DNA from: Duncaniella muris
GTDB lineage: Bacteria; Bacteroidota; Bacteroidia; Bacteroidales; Muribaculaceae
NCBI RefSeq assembly: GCF_003024805.1
Contig: NZ_PUEC01000015.1
Span: 1-64,000 of the forward strand
DNA length: 64,000 nt
Direction of reading: 5' to 3'
The position numbers and the translations under genes are program-made. The notes below the pieces were generated by a model. It saw only the letters and a list, made by a program, of their open reading frames with translations. It was not told the origin of the DNA and ran no database searches. Positions within the stretch are counted from its first letter, which is position 1. Each line of letters begins with the position of its first letter. This document shows positions 35,874 to 45,802 of this stretch, piece by piece.

Positions 35874-38678
35874 ATGAATCTGAAAAATAAAACCCTCCTT
35901 ACACTCGGCCTTCTGCTCGGCGCAGGCACCGGATGCCTTAGCGCAACAGAAGTGACCGACTGGTATCCGGTCACCACCGAAAACCGCCCCTTTGTGCGCT
36001 GGTGGTGGCTCGGAAGCGCCGTTGACCCCGAAGGTCTCACCTACAACCTCGAAGAGTTTGCCCGCCAGGGCCTTGGAGGAGTCGAGATCACCCCAATCTA
36101 CGGAGTCAAGGGCAACGAAGCCAATGATATATCCTATCTGTCGCCGAAGTGGATGAACATGCTCGGCCATACCATAGCCGAAGGCAAGCGCCTCGGCCTG
36201 CAGATCGACATGAACAACGGCACCGGCTGGCCCTTCGGAGGCCCGGAAGTCACCGCCGCCCAAAGCGCGCGCAAGCGTGTGGCCGAAAGCTGGACCGTAA
36301 GCCCAGGCAAGAAGCTCAAAATAACCGTCCGCCCCTCTGACCGAAAGCAGCAGGGAGTGGCCACCCTCCAGCGCATCATAGCAGTCAACGGCGACCGCCG
36401 AATCGACATCACCTCGCGCCTGCGCCGTGACTCCCTGCTCGACTGGAAAGCCCCCAAGGCCAAAAGCGACTGGAAAGTCTATGCCATTTTCAGCGGACGC
36501 ACCTTCCAGAAAGTGAAACGCGCCGCCCCCGGAGGCGAAGGCCTGGTGGTGAACCACTATGACAGCATCGCGGTCAACAGCTATCTCGACCGCTTCGACC
36601 GCGCGTTTGCCTCATCAGGCATTCCATACCCCGACAGCTTCTTCAACGACTCCTATGAAGTCTACGGCTCCGACTGGGCCGACAACATCTTCGAGGAATT
36701 CGAACGCGACCACGGCTACAAGCTCGAACTCTACCTGCCCGAATTCCTCGACCAGGAGAACCACGACAGCCTCCGCAGCCGAGTGGTGCGCGACTACCGC
36801 GCCACCCTCGCCCGAATGCTCCGCGAGAACTTCACCGACGTGTGGATGGCCCGCTCCCACCGCCACGGCGCACGGGTGCGCAACCAGAGTCATGGATCAC
36901 CGGCCAATATCATCGACCTCTACGCCGCGGTCGACATCCCTGAATGCGAATCCTTCGGACAGACCGACTTCTCTATACCCGGTCTGGTGCAGGACGGCCC
37001 CTCGCGTCCGAGCGATTCCGACCCCGCCGTGCTGAAATTCGCATCCTCGGCAGCCCATGTCACCGGCAAGAAACTCACTTCGGCCGAGACTCTCACCTGG
37101 CTCACCGAACATTTCCGCACCACTCTGGCCCGCTGCAAGCCCGAACTTGACCAGATGTTCTGTTCAGGCGTGAACCACGTCTATTTCCACGGCGCCCCCT
37201 ATTCGCCCAAAGGCGCTGCCTTCCCCGGATGGATGTTTTACGCCTCGATCAACATGTCGCCGACCAACAGCATCTGGCGCGATGCCGACGCACTGTTCGC
37301 CTACATAGCCCGCTGCCAGGCTTTCCTTTCAGCCGGAACTCCCGACAATGACGTGCTTCTCTACTTCCCGCTTGAAGATGTCTGGCACCGTCAGGGAGGC
37401 AATCCATATCTGATGTTTGACATCCACAAGATGCAGCAGCGCATGCCAGACATCAAGCAGCACGTCACCGAAATCATGGCCGCCGGTTACGACCCCGACT
37501 ACATTTCCGACGCCCTGACCGAGACTCTCACCGTCAGCACAGACGGACGTCTGAAAGGCACAGGCGATGCCACCTACGGCGCTATCATAGTGCCCGCCGT
37601 GCGCTTCATGCACCCGGCCACACTGAAAAAGCTGCTGTCACTCGCTCAGGAAGGAGCCACGGTCATTGTCACCGGCTCTCTGCCCGCTGATGTGCCCGGT
37701 CTCAGCCGCTACGACCAGCGCCTCGACTCACTCCGGACCCTTCTGCAGGCCGCTCCTGAAATAGGCTCCGTGCCATGCGTCCACTCCGAAGGCAAGGGCC
37801 GCATAATCACCGCTCCTGACATAGCCTCCGGACTGAAACTCTCCGGACTGCGCCCCGAAACCCTCCGCTCCGACCGTAACATCTCCATGATACGCCGCCG
37901 CAACGAGGCAGGAGGTTTCAACTACTTCCTCGCCAACCTCAAAGGCGACGCCATCGACGGAAAAGTCACCCTGGCCACTTCCGCTGCCGCCGTAGGCATC
38001 TTTGATCCGCTCACCGGAGAGTCAGGACTGGCTCAAACCTATGAGTCTGAGCCCGGCACCACAAGCCTGCGCCTGCAGCTACGTCCCGGTCAGTCGATAA
38101 TGCTGAAAACCTTCGCCGTGAAGCCCGAAATGGCTCCCTGGGGCTACATCGAGCCTGCCGGCAAGCCAGTCAATATCGACCGCGGCTGGAGCATAGTCTT
38201 TGAAAACAGCCAGCCGGCCATCAGCGGCACCTTCGCCACTGACACCCTCACCGCATGGACCGATCTGCCCCCAGAGGAAGCCAAAGTAAACTTCGGTACC
38301 GCTGTCTACAGCGTAGAGTTCAGCCTCGACAATCCGGCTGAAGCCTCTGACTGGATACTCGACCTCGGCGACGTGCGCCACAGCGCCGAAGTCACCGTCA
38401 ACGGCCAGGACGCAGGCAAAGTCTGGTCAGCCCCCTTCACCCTCAGCGTGGGCCGTCTGCTCAAGCCTGGGCTGAACCGCCTCGAAGTCCGCGTGACCAA
38501 CAACCAGGCCAACCGCATAGCCGACTTTGAGCGCCGCGGCATCAAGTGGCGCATCTTCAAAGATGCCAACATCGCCTCGGTGACCAATGCCAAGACATTC
38601 TCGTTCGGCGACTGGGAGGAAGTCCCCGCCGGACTCAACTCCACAGTGAGTCTCATACCCGTAAAAATCAACAATTAA
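35874..38678 (+). CDS. Alpha-L-rhamnosidase-like enzyme, GH106 family
   Basis: A 934-aa exported enzyme (signal MNLKNKTLLTLGLLLGAGTG). The N-terminal RPFVRWWWLGSAVDPEGLTYNLEEFARQGLGGVEI motif region (about 40-75) is the GH106 hallmark, followed by a TIM-barrel-like core (GLQIDMNNGTGWPFGGPEV; DSFFNDSYEVYGSDW with a likely acidic catalytic residue). The C-terminal beta-sandwich (WILDLGDVRHSAEVTVNGQ) is typical of the family. GH106 enzymes remove terminal alpha-L-rhamnose from rhamnogalacturonan chains, in line with the neighbouring GH105. It overlaps no other gene and is separated from GH105 by 28 bp. Confidence 0.88.
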   Translation: MNLKNKTLLTLGLLLGAGTGCLSATEVTDWYPVTTENRPFVRWWWLGSAVDPEGLTYNLEEFARQGLGGVEITPIYGVKGNEANDISYLSPKWMNMLGHTIAEGKRLGLQIDMNNGTGWPFGGPEVTAAQSARKRVAESWTVSPGKKLKITVRPSDRKQQGVATLQRIIAVNGDRRIDITSRLRRDSLLDWKAPKAKSDWKVYAIFSGRTFQKVKRAAPGGEGLVVNHYDSIAVNSYLDRFDRAFASSGIPYPDSFFNDSYEVYGSDWADNIFEEFERDHGYKLELYLPEFLDQENHDSLRSRVVRDYRATLARMLRENFTDVWMARSHRHGARVRNQSHGSPANIIDLYAAVDIPECESFGQTDFSIPGLVQDGPSRPSDSDPAVLKFASSAAHVTGKKLTSAETLTWLTEHFRTTLARCKPELDQMFCSGVNHVYFHGAPYSPKGAAFPGWMFYASINMSPTNSIWRDADALFAYIARCQAFLSAGTPDNDVLLYFPLEDVWHRQGGNPYLMFDIHKMQQRMPDIKQHVTEIMAAGYDPDYISDALTETLTVSTDGRLKGTGDATYGAIIVPAVRFMHPATLKKLLSLAQEGATVIVTGSLPADVPGLSRYDQRLDSLRTLLQAAPEIGSVPCVHSEGKGRIITAPDIASGLKLSGLRPETLRSDRNISMIRRRNEAGGFNYFLANLKGDAIDGKVTLATSAAAVGIFDPLTGESGLAQTYESEPGTTSLRLQLRPGQSIMLKTFAVKPEMAPWGYIEPAGKPVNIDRGWSIVFENSQPAISGTFATDTLTAWTDLPPEEAKVNFGTAVYSVEFSLDNPAEASDWILDLGDVRHSAEVTVNGQDAGKVWSAPFTLSVGRLLKPGLNRLEVRVTNNQANRIADFERRGIKWRIFKDANIASVTNAKTFSFGDWEEVPAGLNSTVSLIPVKINN

Positions 38679-38706
38679 ACAATAACAATCCAATCACTGC
38701 AATTCC

Positions 38707-39840
38707 ATGAAGAAATCCATCATCATCGCACTTGCAATCCTGCTCGGACTCCCCTGCATGGCGGCCGAACAGCTTCCTCCCCGCGAACAGACCCTCAAGA
38801 CCCTCATAAAGGTCAACGACCACTATCTCAAAAAACATCCCGATCCGTTGCTCGGAATCCCCTACTACTCGCGCAAGAAAGTCTACGAGGCCAACATCTG
38901 GACCCGCGCCGTCTACTTCGAAGGCCTGATGGCTCTCCATTCGATCTACCCCGACAACCGTTACTACGACTACGCCTACAATTGGGCCGACGGTTTCGAC
39001 TGGGGCATGCGCCGCGACGACACCACCACCCGCAACGCCGACAACTACTGCGCCGCACAGACCTACATCGACCTCTATAATCTGACCCCCGAACCCCGTA
39101 TGCTCACCAAGACCAAAGCCTGCATGAACATGCTCGTCAACACTCCCCAGGTAGACGACTGGACCTGGATCGACGCTATCCAGATGGGTATGCCCGTACT
39201 GGCCAAGATGAGCAAACTGACCGGCGACCAGCGCTACAACGAAAAAGCCTGGGACATGTACTGCTGGAGCCGCAACACTCTCGCCGGCGGTCTTTTCAAC
39301 GAAAAAGAAGGTCTCTGGTGGCGCGACAAAGACTTCGTGCCCCCCTACAAGGAACCCAACGGCAAGAACTGCTACTGGTCACGTGGCAACGGCTGGGTTG
39401 TGGCCGCTCTCGTGCGTGTGCTTGACGAGATTCCTGCCGACGATCCCCACCGTGCAGCCTACATCGCCGACCTCAAGGCCATGTGTGAGGCAGCCGTGAA
39501 ATGTCAGCGCAAAGACGGATTCTGGAACGTGAGCCTCCATGACGAAAGCAACTTCGGCGGCAAGGAGCTGACCGGAACCGCTCTCTTTGTCTACGGCATG
39601 GCATGGGGTGTCAACAACGGCATCCTCGACCGCGCCAAATATCTCCCCGTCATCACCAAAGCCTGGAATGCGATGGTCAATGAAGCCGTTCACCCCAACG
39701 GCTACCTCGGCTATGTGCAGGGCACCGGCAAAGAGCCAAAAGACGGTCAGCCCGTGGCCTATGACTCCAAGCCCGACTTCGACGACTACGGTACCGGCTG
39801 CTTCCTTCTGGCCGGAACCGAAGTCTACAAGCTCAAATAA
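38707..39840 (+). CDS. Unsaturated rhamnogalacturonyl hydrolase, GH105 family
   Basis: A 377-aa exported enzyme (signal MKKSIIIALAILLGLPCMA) that releases the unsaturated galacturonosyl residue left by rhamnogalacturonan lyase action. It has the (alpha/alpha)6 layout of GH88/GH105 with ANIWTRAVYFEGLMALHSIYP, ADGFDWGMRRDDTTTRNADNYCAAQTYIDLY, WTWIDAIQMGMPVLAKMSKLTGD, CYWSRGNGWVVAALVRVLDEIP and ending DDYGTGCFLLAGTEVYKLK. The enzyme implies an upstream lyase, not found in the window, that makes its substrate. It is the last gene of the plus-strand pectin cluster and stops at the terminator 39887-39953. Confidence 0.93.
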   Translation: MKKSIIIALAILLGLPCMAAEQLPPREQTLKTLIKVNDHYLKKHPDPLLGIPYYSRKKVYEANIWTRAVYFEGLMALHSIYPDNRYYDYAYNWADGFDWGMRRDDTTTRNADNYCAAQTYIDLYNLTPEPRMLTKTKACMNMLVNTPQVDDWTWIDAIQMGMPVLAKMSKLTGDQRYNEKAWDMYCWSRNTLAGGLFNEKEGLWWRDKDFVPPYKEPNGKNCYWSRGNGWVVAALVRVLDEIPADDPHRAAYIADLKAMCEAAVKCQRKDGFWNVSLHDESNFGGKELTGTALFVYGMAWGVNNGILDRAKYLPVITKAWNAMVNEAVHPNGYLGYVQGTGKEPKDGQPVAYDSKPDFDDYGTGCFLLAGTEVYKLK

Positions 39841-39886
39841 GTCACAGTTTATAGCATAGATGGCGAGTGGTGTTTCACTACCCTCC

Positions 39887-39953
39887 CGATAAAACAACCG
39901 CTCCATCCGCGCTGTGCACCTTCGGCACTGCGGATGGAGCGGTTGTTTTATCG
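39887..39953. terminator. Long perfect bidirectional terminator between GH105 and GH28
   Basis: A 24-bp perfect stem (39887-39910 with 39930-39953) with further inner pairing (GTGC/GCAC). An A run in the left arm and a T run in the right arm make it a terminator in both directions, between convergent genes. The rest of the gap to 40116 is untranslated, apart from an aromatic-rich open stretch after the GH28 stop (see findings). Confidence 0.9.
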
Positions 39954-40116
39954 CGTTCAGAGAACGTCAGAGACACCCTCTTAACGTCATCTTATTTTTC
40001 AAGACTGCTGACAATCCAGCCGAGATCCGGATAATGGATGAAGTTTACGGAAACCGAATGGAGATAGTCCTGCGAAGGTACGCCATAGACGTAACCGAAG
40101 GTAATCACCCCGGCTT

Positions 40117-41487
40117 TCACTCCTTGGTGACGAAGCCTTCGGAGTCTGTGGCGACGAAGAGCGGGCGGGCATCGGGGGTGATGGCTTCGATGCGTACGTT
40201 GTCAAAGATCACTCCGCGCGTGTGGTTGAGCCAGAAGCCCTGGGCCGGAAGGATGCCCCACATGGTCGACTCCGGATATTCCGCTATTTTCTCGTCAGAC
40301 GGAGCCGCTACAGCCTTCTGGCCTCCCTTGTGGCGTATGGTGATGTTGCGCAGCTCAATGTCTCTGACCGGATGGCCCTCCACTCCGGTAATCGAGCTTC
40401 CGCCGGGACCGGCCTCGTCGATCAGAATGTCGTGGAGACGCACTCCGCTGATCGAACCTACATTTTCAACAGGCACATCCTTGGAATAGGGACGGCGGCG
40501 GTCGGCCAGACGTATGAAGATCGGCGACTCGGTGCCGCGGATGGTTATGTCGGCTATATCCACATTGCTCATCGTGCCGCCGTCTACAATCTCAAGCGAG
40601 ATGGCCGAATGGCCGTGACCTCCGGGAAAGCCGAAGAACTGCGATGACTGGTCGGCCGACGGTTTCACCGTGATGCCCCGGACTATGATATTGCGGAAAC
40701 CGCCATTGGTCTCGGTGCCGAGTTTTATGGCATTGCAGTGGCTTGAAATCACACAGTTGCTGATCGTGATGTCTTCACAGAGGCGCGGCGAGGTGCTTTT
40801 GAGAGTGATCCCGTCATCGTCTGAGTCGGCTATCATGTTGCTGACGGTCACATTGTGGCAACCGTCGAGGTCAAGAGCGTCATTGTTGTAATTGTTGCGG
40901 TTGAACACCGTGATGCCGTCGATCCTCACCCTGTCGCAGGCCAGATAGTGCTGCATCCAGCAGCCTGAGTTTCTGAGTGTCACCCCCTCAACGCTCACAT
41001 CAGAGCAGCAGATGAAACGCAGCAGATGGGGGCGTGTGATTCCCTCGTCGTTCCACGACAGTTTCGGGAAAGCGCTTCCGCGGCCGTCGATGGTGCCCTG
41101 GCCGGTGACAGCCACGTGTGACACCCCGTCGGCATAGATCAGCTGGATTGTTGGAGTGACGGTGCGAAGCGAGACATAGCCGGTGGTCACCGGTGTGTAA
41201 TCCTTTATGTCGGTACTGCCATAGAGCGTGGCGCCGTTTTCAAGATTGAGCGTCACATTGTCACGCAGAAAAATGCTTCCGGTCTTAAACGATCCGGCCG
41301 GCACAAGCACCGTTCCGCCACCGGCCTCCGTGCAACTGTCTATGGCTCGCTGGATGGCCTGAGTGCTCAGACGGGTGGTGTCACTCACAGCACCGTAATC
41401 CACTATATTATATACTGCGGCCCGGCTCATAAGGCATCCGGCTGCCGCTACTGCAAAAACTACAAATGATCTCTTGGTCAATTTCAT
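40117..41487 (-). CDS. Polygalacturonase-like glycoside hydrolase, GH28 family
   Basis: A 456-aa exported protein (signal MKLTKRSFVVFAVAAAGCLMSRAA) with a right-handed parallel beta-helix. Characteristic motifs are the start of the helix (IVDYGAVSDTTRLSTQAIQRAID), NNDALDLDGCHNVTVSN, the catalytic acidic cluster DSDDDGITLKS, and CNAIKLGTETNGGF. The usual GHG motif is replaced by SSHC, so exo- or rhamnogalacturonan-type specificity is likely rather than plain endo-polygalacturonase. It is convergent with the GH105 operon, shares its terminator and has its own promoter (41558-41565). It probably cleaves galacturonan or rhamnogalacturonan backbones for the same pathway. Confidence 0.9.
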   Translation of the reverse strand: MKLTKRSFVVFAVAAAGCLMSRAAVYNIVDYGAVSDTTRLSTQAIQRAIDSCTEAGGGTVLVPAGSFKTGSIFLRDNVTLNLENGATLYGSTDIKDYTPVTTGYVSLRTVTPTIQLIYADGVSHVAVTGQGTIDGRGSAFPKLSWNDEGITRPHLLRFICCSDVSVEGVTLRNSGCWMQHYLACDRVRIDGITVFNRNNYNNDALDLDGCHNVTVSNMIADSDDDGITLKSTSPRLCEDITISNCVISSHCNAIKLGTETNGGFRNIIVRGITVKPSADQSSQFFGFPGGHGHSAISLEIVDGGTMSNVDIADITIRGTESPIFIRLADRRRPYSKDVPVENVGSISGVRLHDILIDEAGPGGSSITGVEGHPVRDIELRNITIRHKGGQKAVAAPSDEKIAEYPESTMWGILPAQGFWLNHTRGVIFDNVRIEAITPDARPLFVATDSEGFVTKE

Positions 41488-41557
41488 GGTCCGGTTAAAA
41501 CTATATAAGAGGGTGTGACAGGAGAGCCGATTTTCACCCTCCGGCTTTCTGAAAGTG

Positions 41558-41607
41558 CAAATTTAGAGATTGTTTTCGGTATTTTCACGAAAAAAGCGCT
41601 ATATTTG
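41558..41607. promoter_or_regulatory. Divergent promoter region (GH28 / GH25 genes)
   Basis: A minus-strand -7 element TAAATTTG (41565-41558) faces the GH28 gene, and a plus-strand -7 element TATATTTG (41600-41607) faces the lysozyme-like gene. Clear -33 TTTG boxes are missing for both. The predicted starts are about 65 nt before the GH28 ATG and about 18 nt before the ATG at 41631. Confidence 0.55.
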
Positions 41608-41630
41608 TATCTGCTGACAAATCCGCCGCC

Positions 41631-42371
41631 ATGAAGAAATCAGTATTACTTTCGCCGCTCGTCGCCTTGCTGCTCCTTGGCGCAGTCCTGCTGACAGGCT
41701 GCGGCTACGGCAGGAGATCGACCAAAATCTATCCCGACCGTGACCGCTTCGAGGTCATCGGGATCGACATCAGCGCCCACAACGGCGACATCGACTTCCG
41801 CAAGGTGGCAGCCGAAGGCATAGACTTCGCAATCATAAAAGCCACCGAAGGAGGCACTTTCAAAGACAAGAAATTCATTGACAACATCAGGCTTGCCCGC
41901 GAAGCAGGGCTGAAAACAGGCGCATATCACTTCTTCCGCTTCGACACTCCGGGCTACATGCAAGGGCTCAATTTCCTCAACTCCGTGCGCGGACGCCAGC
42001 TCGACCTCCCCCTCGTCATCGACCTCGAAGAGTGGGCAAACCCAAACAGCCAGCCAACAGCGATGGTGCTCAACCGCCTATCCGAGATGATAGATCATCT
42101 TGAAAGCCACGGCTACCGCGTGATGATCTACACCAACAAAAACGGCTTCGCCCGCTTCATCAAAGGCCGTCTCGAAGGCTACCCGCTATGGATCTGCTCG
42201 CTCGTCGACGAACCAAAAGACATGAAATGGCACCTCTGGCAGGGAACACACAACGGCTGGATCAACGGAATCAACGCCCCGGTCGACATCAACGCCTTCA
42301 AAGGCTCGCGCACCGACTGGGCTGTGTTTGCCTCCGGATGCATGACATCGGCAGCAGCCGACACACAATAA
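41631..42371 (+). CDS. GH25 lysozyme-like lipoprotein
   Basis: A 246-aa lipoprotein (lipobox LLTGC, Cys24). It carries GH25 N-acetylmuramidase motifs: GIDISAHNGDIDFRKV near the N-terminus, FAIIKATEGGTF, KTGAYHFFRF and the catalytic DLEEW segment, ending with an aspartate (VDINAFKGS). The substrate would be peptidoglycan. A lipoprotein GH25 could act on cell-wall turnover from the periplasm, or at the surface on other bacteria; the sequence alone does not decide. The porU gene follows in the same direction. Confidence 0.92.
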   Translation: MKKSVLLSPLVALLLLGAVLLTGCGYGRRSTKIYPDRDRFEVIGIDISAHNGDIDFRKVAAEGIDFAIIKATEGGTFKDKKFIDNIRLAREAGLKTGAYHFFRFDTPGYMQGLNFLNSVRGRQLDLPLVIDLEEWANPNSQPTAMVLNRLSEMIDHLESHGYRVMIYTNKNGFARFIKGRLEGYPLWICSLVDEPKDMKWHLWQGTHNGWINGINAPVDINAFKGSRTDWAVFASGCMTSAAADTQ

Positions 42372-42430
42372 TAGGCTAACAGCCACGTTTATATAAAGAT
42401 ATCCCATAGACCAATCAGATAACCCCGCAG

Positions 42431-45400
42431 ATGAAACTCCGGTTACTCAGCATACTTACCGCCATCACATTCCTCTGTGCCTTTCCGGCCCGGATTCTCG
42501 GATTCAGCACCGACACCTACACGACATCGTCCGTCCTCTCGTCGGGCCGCTGGGTCAAGATGAGCGTCGAGACCTCTGGTCCGCACCTCATAACCACATC
42601 AACACTGCGCACCTTAGGCTTCACCAACCCTGAAAACGTGCGCGTCTACGGCTACGGCGGCCAACGCATCCCCGACCTCCTCAGCATCGACAACTACATT
42701 GATGACCTCCCGCTCGTGCGCAGCGAACTCACCTCAGCCGGCATAGTGTTCTACGCCGAAGGCCCCGTCACATGGACCCGCGAGCGCGACGACATCTTCA
42801 CCCACTCCCTCAACCCCTACTCCACCCTCGGCTACTACTTCCTGAGCGACTCACGCCCGCAGGACGACCCCTCAATCCCCACCGAAGGCTCAGCCCCGCA
42901 GCCTGACGCCGCCACAACCTTCACCGAACGCCTCTACCACGAACTCGACCGCACAACACCCGCCGAAAGCGGCCACCAGCTCTTAGGCGAAGACTTCCGC
43001 TTCACCCCATCGCGCACCTTCAGCTTCCAGCTTCCGGGCCGAGTAGAGAACACCGACATCTGGATGCAATGCGAGTTCTACGGAAAATCTGTCAGCACCC
43101 CCATCAACCTTACCTTCACCGCCAACGGCCAGACCCTCCCGAAAGCCGCCGGCGACAAGGTCTCAGGCGTAAGCAACGACAACTGGGGCGACACATGCCG
43201 CGTGCGCAAACGCTTCACCATCAACGGCACCTCCCTTTCCTTAGGCATCGGCATCAGCATCAGCGGCGCCCTGCGCATAGCCAACCTCGACAAAATCAAC
43301 CTCACCTACACCCGCCGCCTGGCCCTCCCAGCCTCAGGCCATCTCGTGTTCACCTCTGACAGCCGCTCGCTCCGCCTCGAAGGCACCTCGGCCGAGACAC
43401 GCATCTGGGACGTCACAGACCCTCGCCGCCCCATAGCCATGCGCGCTACAGCCGACGGCAAAACCTCCGGCTGGACCAACGACTACAACGGCCTGCGCAC
43501 CTACTGCGCCTGGACCTCCACCTCCTCTTTGCCCCAGCCGCGCCTCGTCCGCCATCTCGACAACCAGGATATCCATGCCGCCGAGACGCCTGACATGGTC
43601 ATCATCACTCCGCCCCAGCTCCTCGGCCAAAGCAACCGCATAGCCGCCATCCACACCGCCGCTCCTGACAACATGAAAGTACTCATAGTCACTGACGAAC
43701 AGGTCTTCAACGAGTTCGGTTCAGGCTGCGCCGACGTCAACGCCATGCGCCGCATGCTCAAAATGTTCTACGACCGCGGAAAAGCCACTCCCTCCGCCAC
43801 TACTCTCAGATACGTCCTGCTCATGGGCGGCGCCACCCATGACCACCGCCGCCTCACGCCAGCCATGTCATCAAGCCCGGCTCTCACCCTCCCCATCTGG
43901 CAGTCGGAACACTGCGTCAACGAAAGCAACTCTTTCTGCTCCGACGACATTCTCACCTTCCTCGAAGACAACTCAGGTCTAAGCCTTGTCAACGCCACAA
44001 ACAGCATAGCCGTGGGCCGCATACCCGCCCGATCTGCCCAATCGGCCGAAATATTTGTGCGGCGGCTTGAAAAATACGTCACGTCACCCGCCCAAAGCGA
44101 ATGGCGCAACCGCATCATGATGTTTGCCGACGACGGCAACGGCGGCGACCACATGACCCAGACCAAAACAATGGAAGCCCGGATGCTATCCACCGAATCA
44201 GGCAGCGGCTTCACATTCAACAAAGTATTCATCGACGCCTACCGGCTCACCGACGGCACCTCCAAAGAAGCCTCTGACCGCATCTTCTCGCTGCTCGACG
44301 ACGGCGTGATACTATGGTCATACATAGGCCACGGATCAATCAACTCCCTCTCAGGCGACGGCATATTCACCACCGCCAACCTCAACAGCCTCTACCTCCG
44401 CCAGCCACCCTTCTTCTACGCCGCCACCTGCACCTTCGCCCAATTTGACGGATCGGCCACCTGCGGCATGGAATCACTGCTGCTCACTGACAACGGCGGC
44501 ATCATCGGCGGCCTCTGCGCCGTGCGCCCCGTCTACATAGCCCGCAACGGCGTACTCTCCGACAACTTCGGCAAAGTAGCCCTCACCCGCGACTCCGACG
44601 GGCGCTTCATACCTATGGGAGAAGTGGTACGCCAGGCCAAAAACATGACAGTCGATGAAAACATCCGCCGCTACGTCTTCTTCGGCGACCCGGCCCTGAG
44701 GCTCGCCACCCCCGTCAACACCGTGCGCCTCCTCTCGGTCGACGGCACGGAGGTCAGCGACGAATCCCGACCTGAGCTCAAAGCCCTCGGCCGCCCCGTG
44801 GTCAAAGGTGAGATCTGCGACCCCTCCGGCAAACGCATCGACAGCTTCAACGGCTGGCTATCACTGACACTCTTCGATGCCGAACACAGCCAGACCACCG
44901 AAGGACGCGGCAATGACGGCGAGTCAGTCACATTCGACGAAAAAGGCGAACGCCTCTTCTCAGGCCGCACCTCAGTCACCGACGGACTCTTCGAGATAAC
45001 CATACCCATGCCCTCCGAAGTAGCCGAAAACTACCGCCCCGCCACCATGACCCTCTTTGCCGCCGCCGATGACGGCACCGAAGCCACCGGAGTGAGCCGC
45101 AACCTCTACGTCTACGGATTTGACTACGACGCCGAGACCGACAACGTGCCCCCCGTAATCGAATCGCTCTACCTCGACCACGAAAGCTTCCGCCCGTCTG
45201 ACGTCGTAGGCGCCAACCCCGTACTGATAGCCCGCGTCAGAGACGACGTAGCCCTCAACATGTCAAACCTCGGCATAGGCCATCAGATGAGCCTACGCAT
45301 CGACAACGACCTGAACCTCACTGACATTTCAAACGGCTACACCCCTGACATCGACGGCTCTCCCACAGGCTCCATCTTCTACCGCCTCCCCGAACTCAGC

Positions 45401-45802
45401 GCCGGAAACCACACCGCCACCCTCCGCATCTGGGACACAGCCGGAAACTCAGCCTCAGCCTCGATCGACTTCTTTGTAAACCCCGACCTTGCCCCCAGGA
45501 TCTTCGACATCTACTCCGACGCCAACCCAGCCCTCACCCAGGCAAACTTCTACGTGACCCACAACCGCCCAGACGCCACACTCACAGTCCGCATCGAGGT
45601 CTACGACCTCAACGGCAAACTCCTCTGGGACTCCCAGACCACAGGCCGAGCCGACATGTATGCCTCAGCCCCCGTCACCTGGAACCTCACCGACCGCGCC
45701 GGATCGAAAGTAACCCGCGGCATCTACCTCTACAAGACCACCGTCACCACCGGCGGACAGTCATCCACAATGACCAAACGCATCGCCGTAGCCCCGCTCT
45801 GA
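42431..45802 (+). CDS. porU: Type IX secretion system sortase PorU
   Basis: An 1123-aa exported C25 (gingipain-family) cysteine peptidase that removes T9SS C-terminal signals and links cargo to surface lipopolysaccharide. The catalytic His634 (YIGHGSIN) and Cys667 (YAATCTFAQFDG) lie in the peptidase core, preceded by DDILTFLEDNS and ARMLSTESGSGFTF segments. The C-terminal region has Ig-like and CTD-type strands (VTRGIYLYKTTVTTGGQSSTMTKRIAVAP). Length is typical. No other T9SS component (porV, porK-N, sov) is in the window. The gene lies 60 bp behind the GH25 lipoprotein. Confidence 0.92.
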   Translation: MKLRLLSILTAITFLCAFPARILGFSTDTYTTSSVLSSGRWVKMSVETSGPHLITTSTLRTLGFTNPENVRVYGYGGQRIPDLLSIDNYIDDLPLVRSELTSAGIVFYAEGPVTWTRERDDIFTHSLNPYSTLGYYFLSDSRPQDDPSIPTEGSAPQPDAATTFTERLYHELDRTTPAESGHQLLGEDFRFTPSRTFSFQLPGRVENTDIWMQCEFYGKSVSTPINLTFTANGQTLPKAAGDKVSGVSNDNWGDTCRVRKRFTINGTSLSLGIGISISGALRIANLDKINLTYTRRLALPASGHLVFTSDSRSLRLEGTSAETRIWDVTDPRRPIAMRATADGKTSGWTNDYNGLRTYCAWTSTSSLPQPRLVRHLDNQDIHAAETPDMVIITPPQLLGQSNRIAAIHTAAPDNMKVLIVTDEQVFNEFGSGCADVNAMRRMLKMFYDRGKATPSATTLRYVLLMGGATHDHRRLTPAMSSSPALTLPIWQSEHCVNESNSFCSDDILTFLEDNSGLSLVNATNSIAVGRIPARSAQSAEIFVRRLEKYVTSPAQSEWRNRIMMFADDGNGGDHMTQTKTMEARMLSTESGSGFTFNKVFIDAYRLTDGTSKEASDRIFSLLDDGVILWSYIGHGSINSLSGDGIFTTANLNSLYLRQPPFFYAATCTFAQFDGSATCGMESLLLTDNGGIIGGLCAVRPVYIARNGVLSDNFGKVALTRDSDGRFIPMGEVVRQAKNMTVDENIRRYVFFGDPALRLATPVNTVRLLSVDGTEVSDESRPELKALGRPVVKGEICDPSGKRIDSFNGWLSLTLFDAEHSQTTEGRGNDGESVTFDEKGERLFSGRTSVTDGLFEITIPMPSEVAENYRPATMTLFAAADDGTEATGVSRNLYVYGFDYDAETDNVPPVIESLYLDHESFRPSDVVGANPVLIARVRDDVALNMSNLGIGHQMSLRIDNDLNLTDISNGYTPDIDGSPTGSIFYRLPELSAGNHTATLRIWDTAGNSASASIDFFVNPDLAPRIFDIYSDANPALTQANFYVTHNRPDATLTVRIEVYDLNGKLLWDSQTTGRADMYASAPVTWNLTDRAGSKVTRGIYLYKTTVTTGGQSSTMTKRIAVAPL

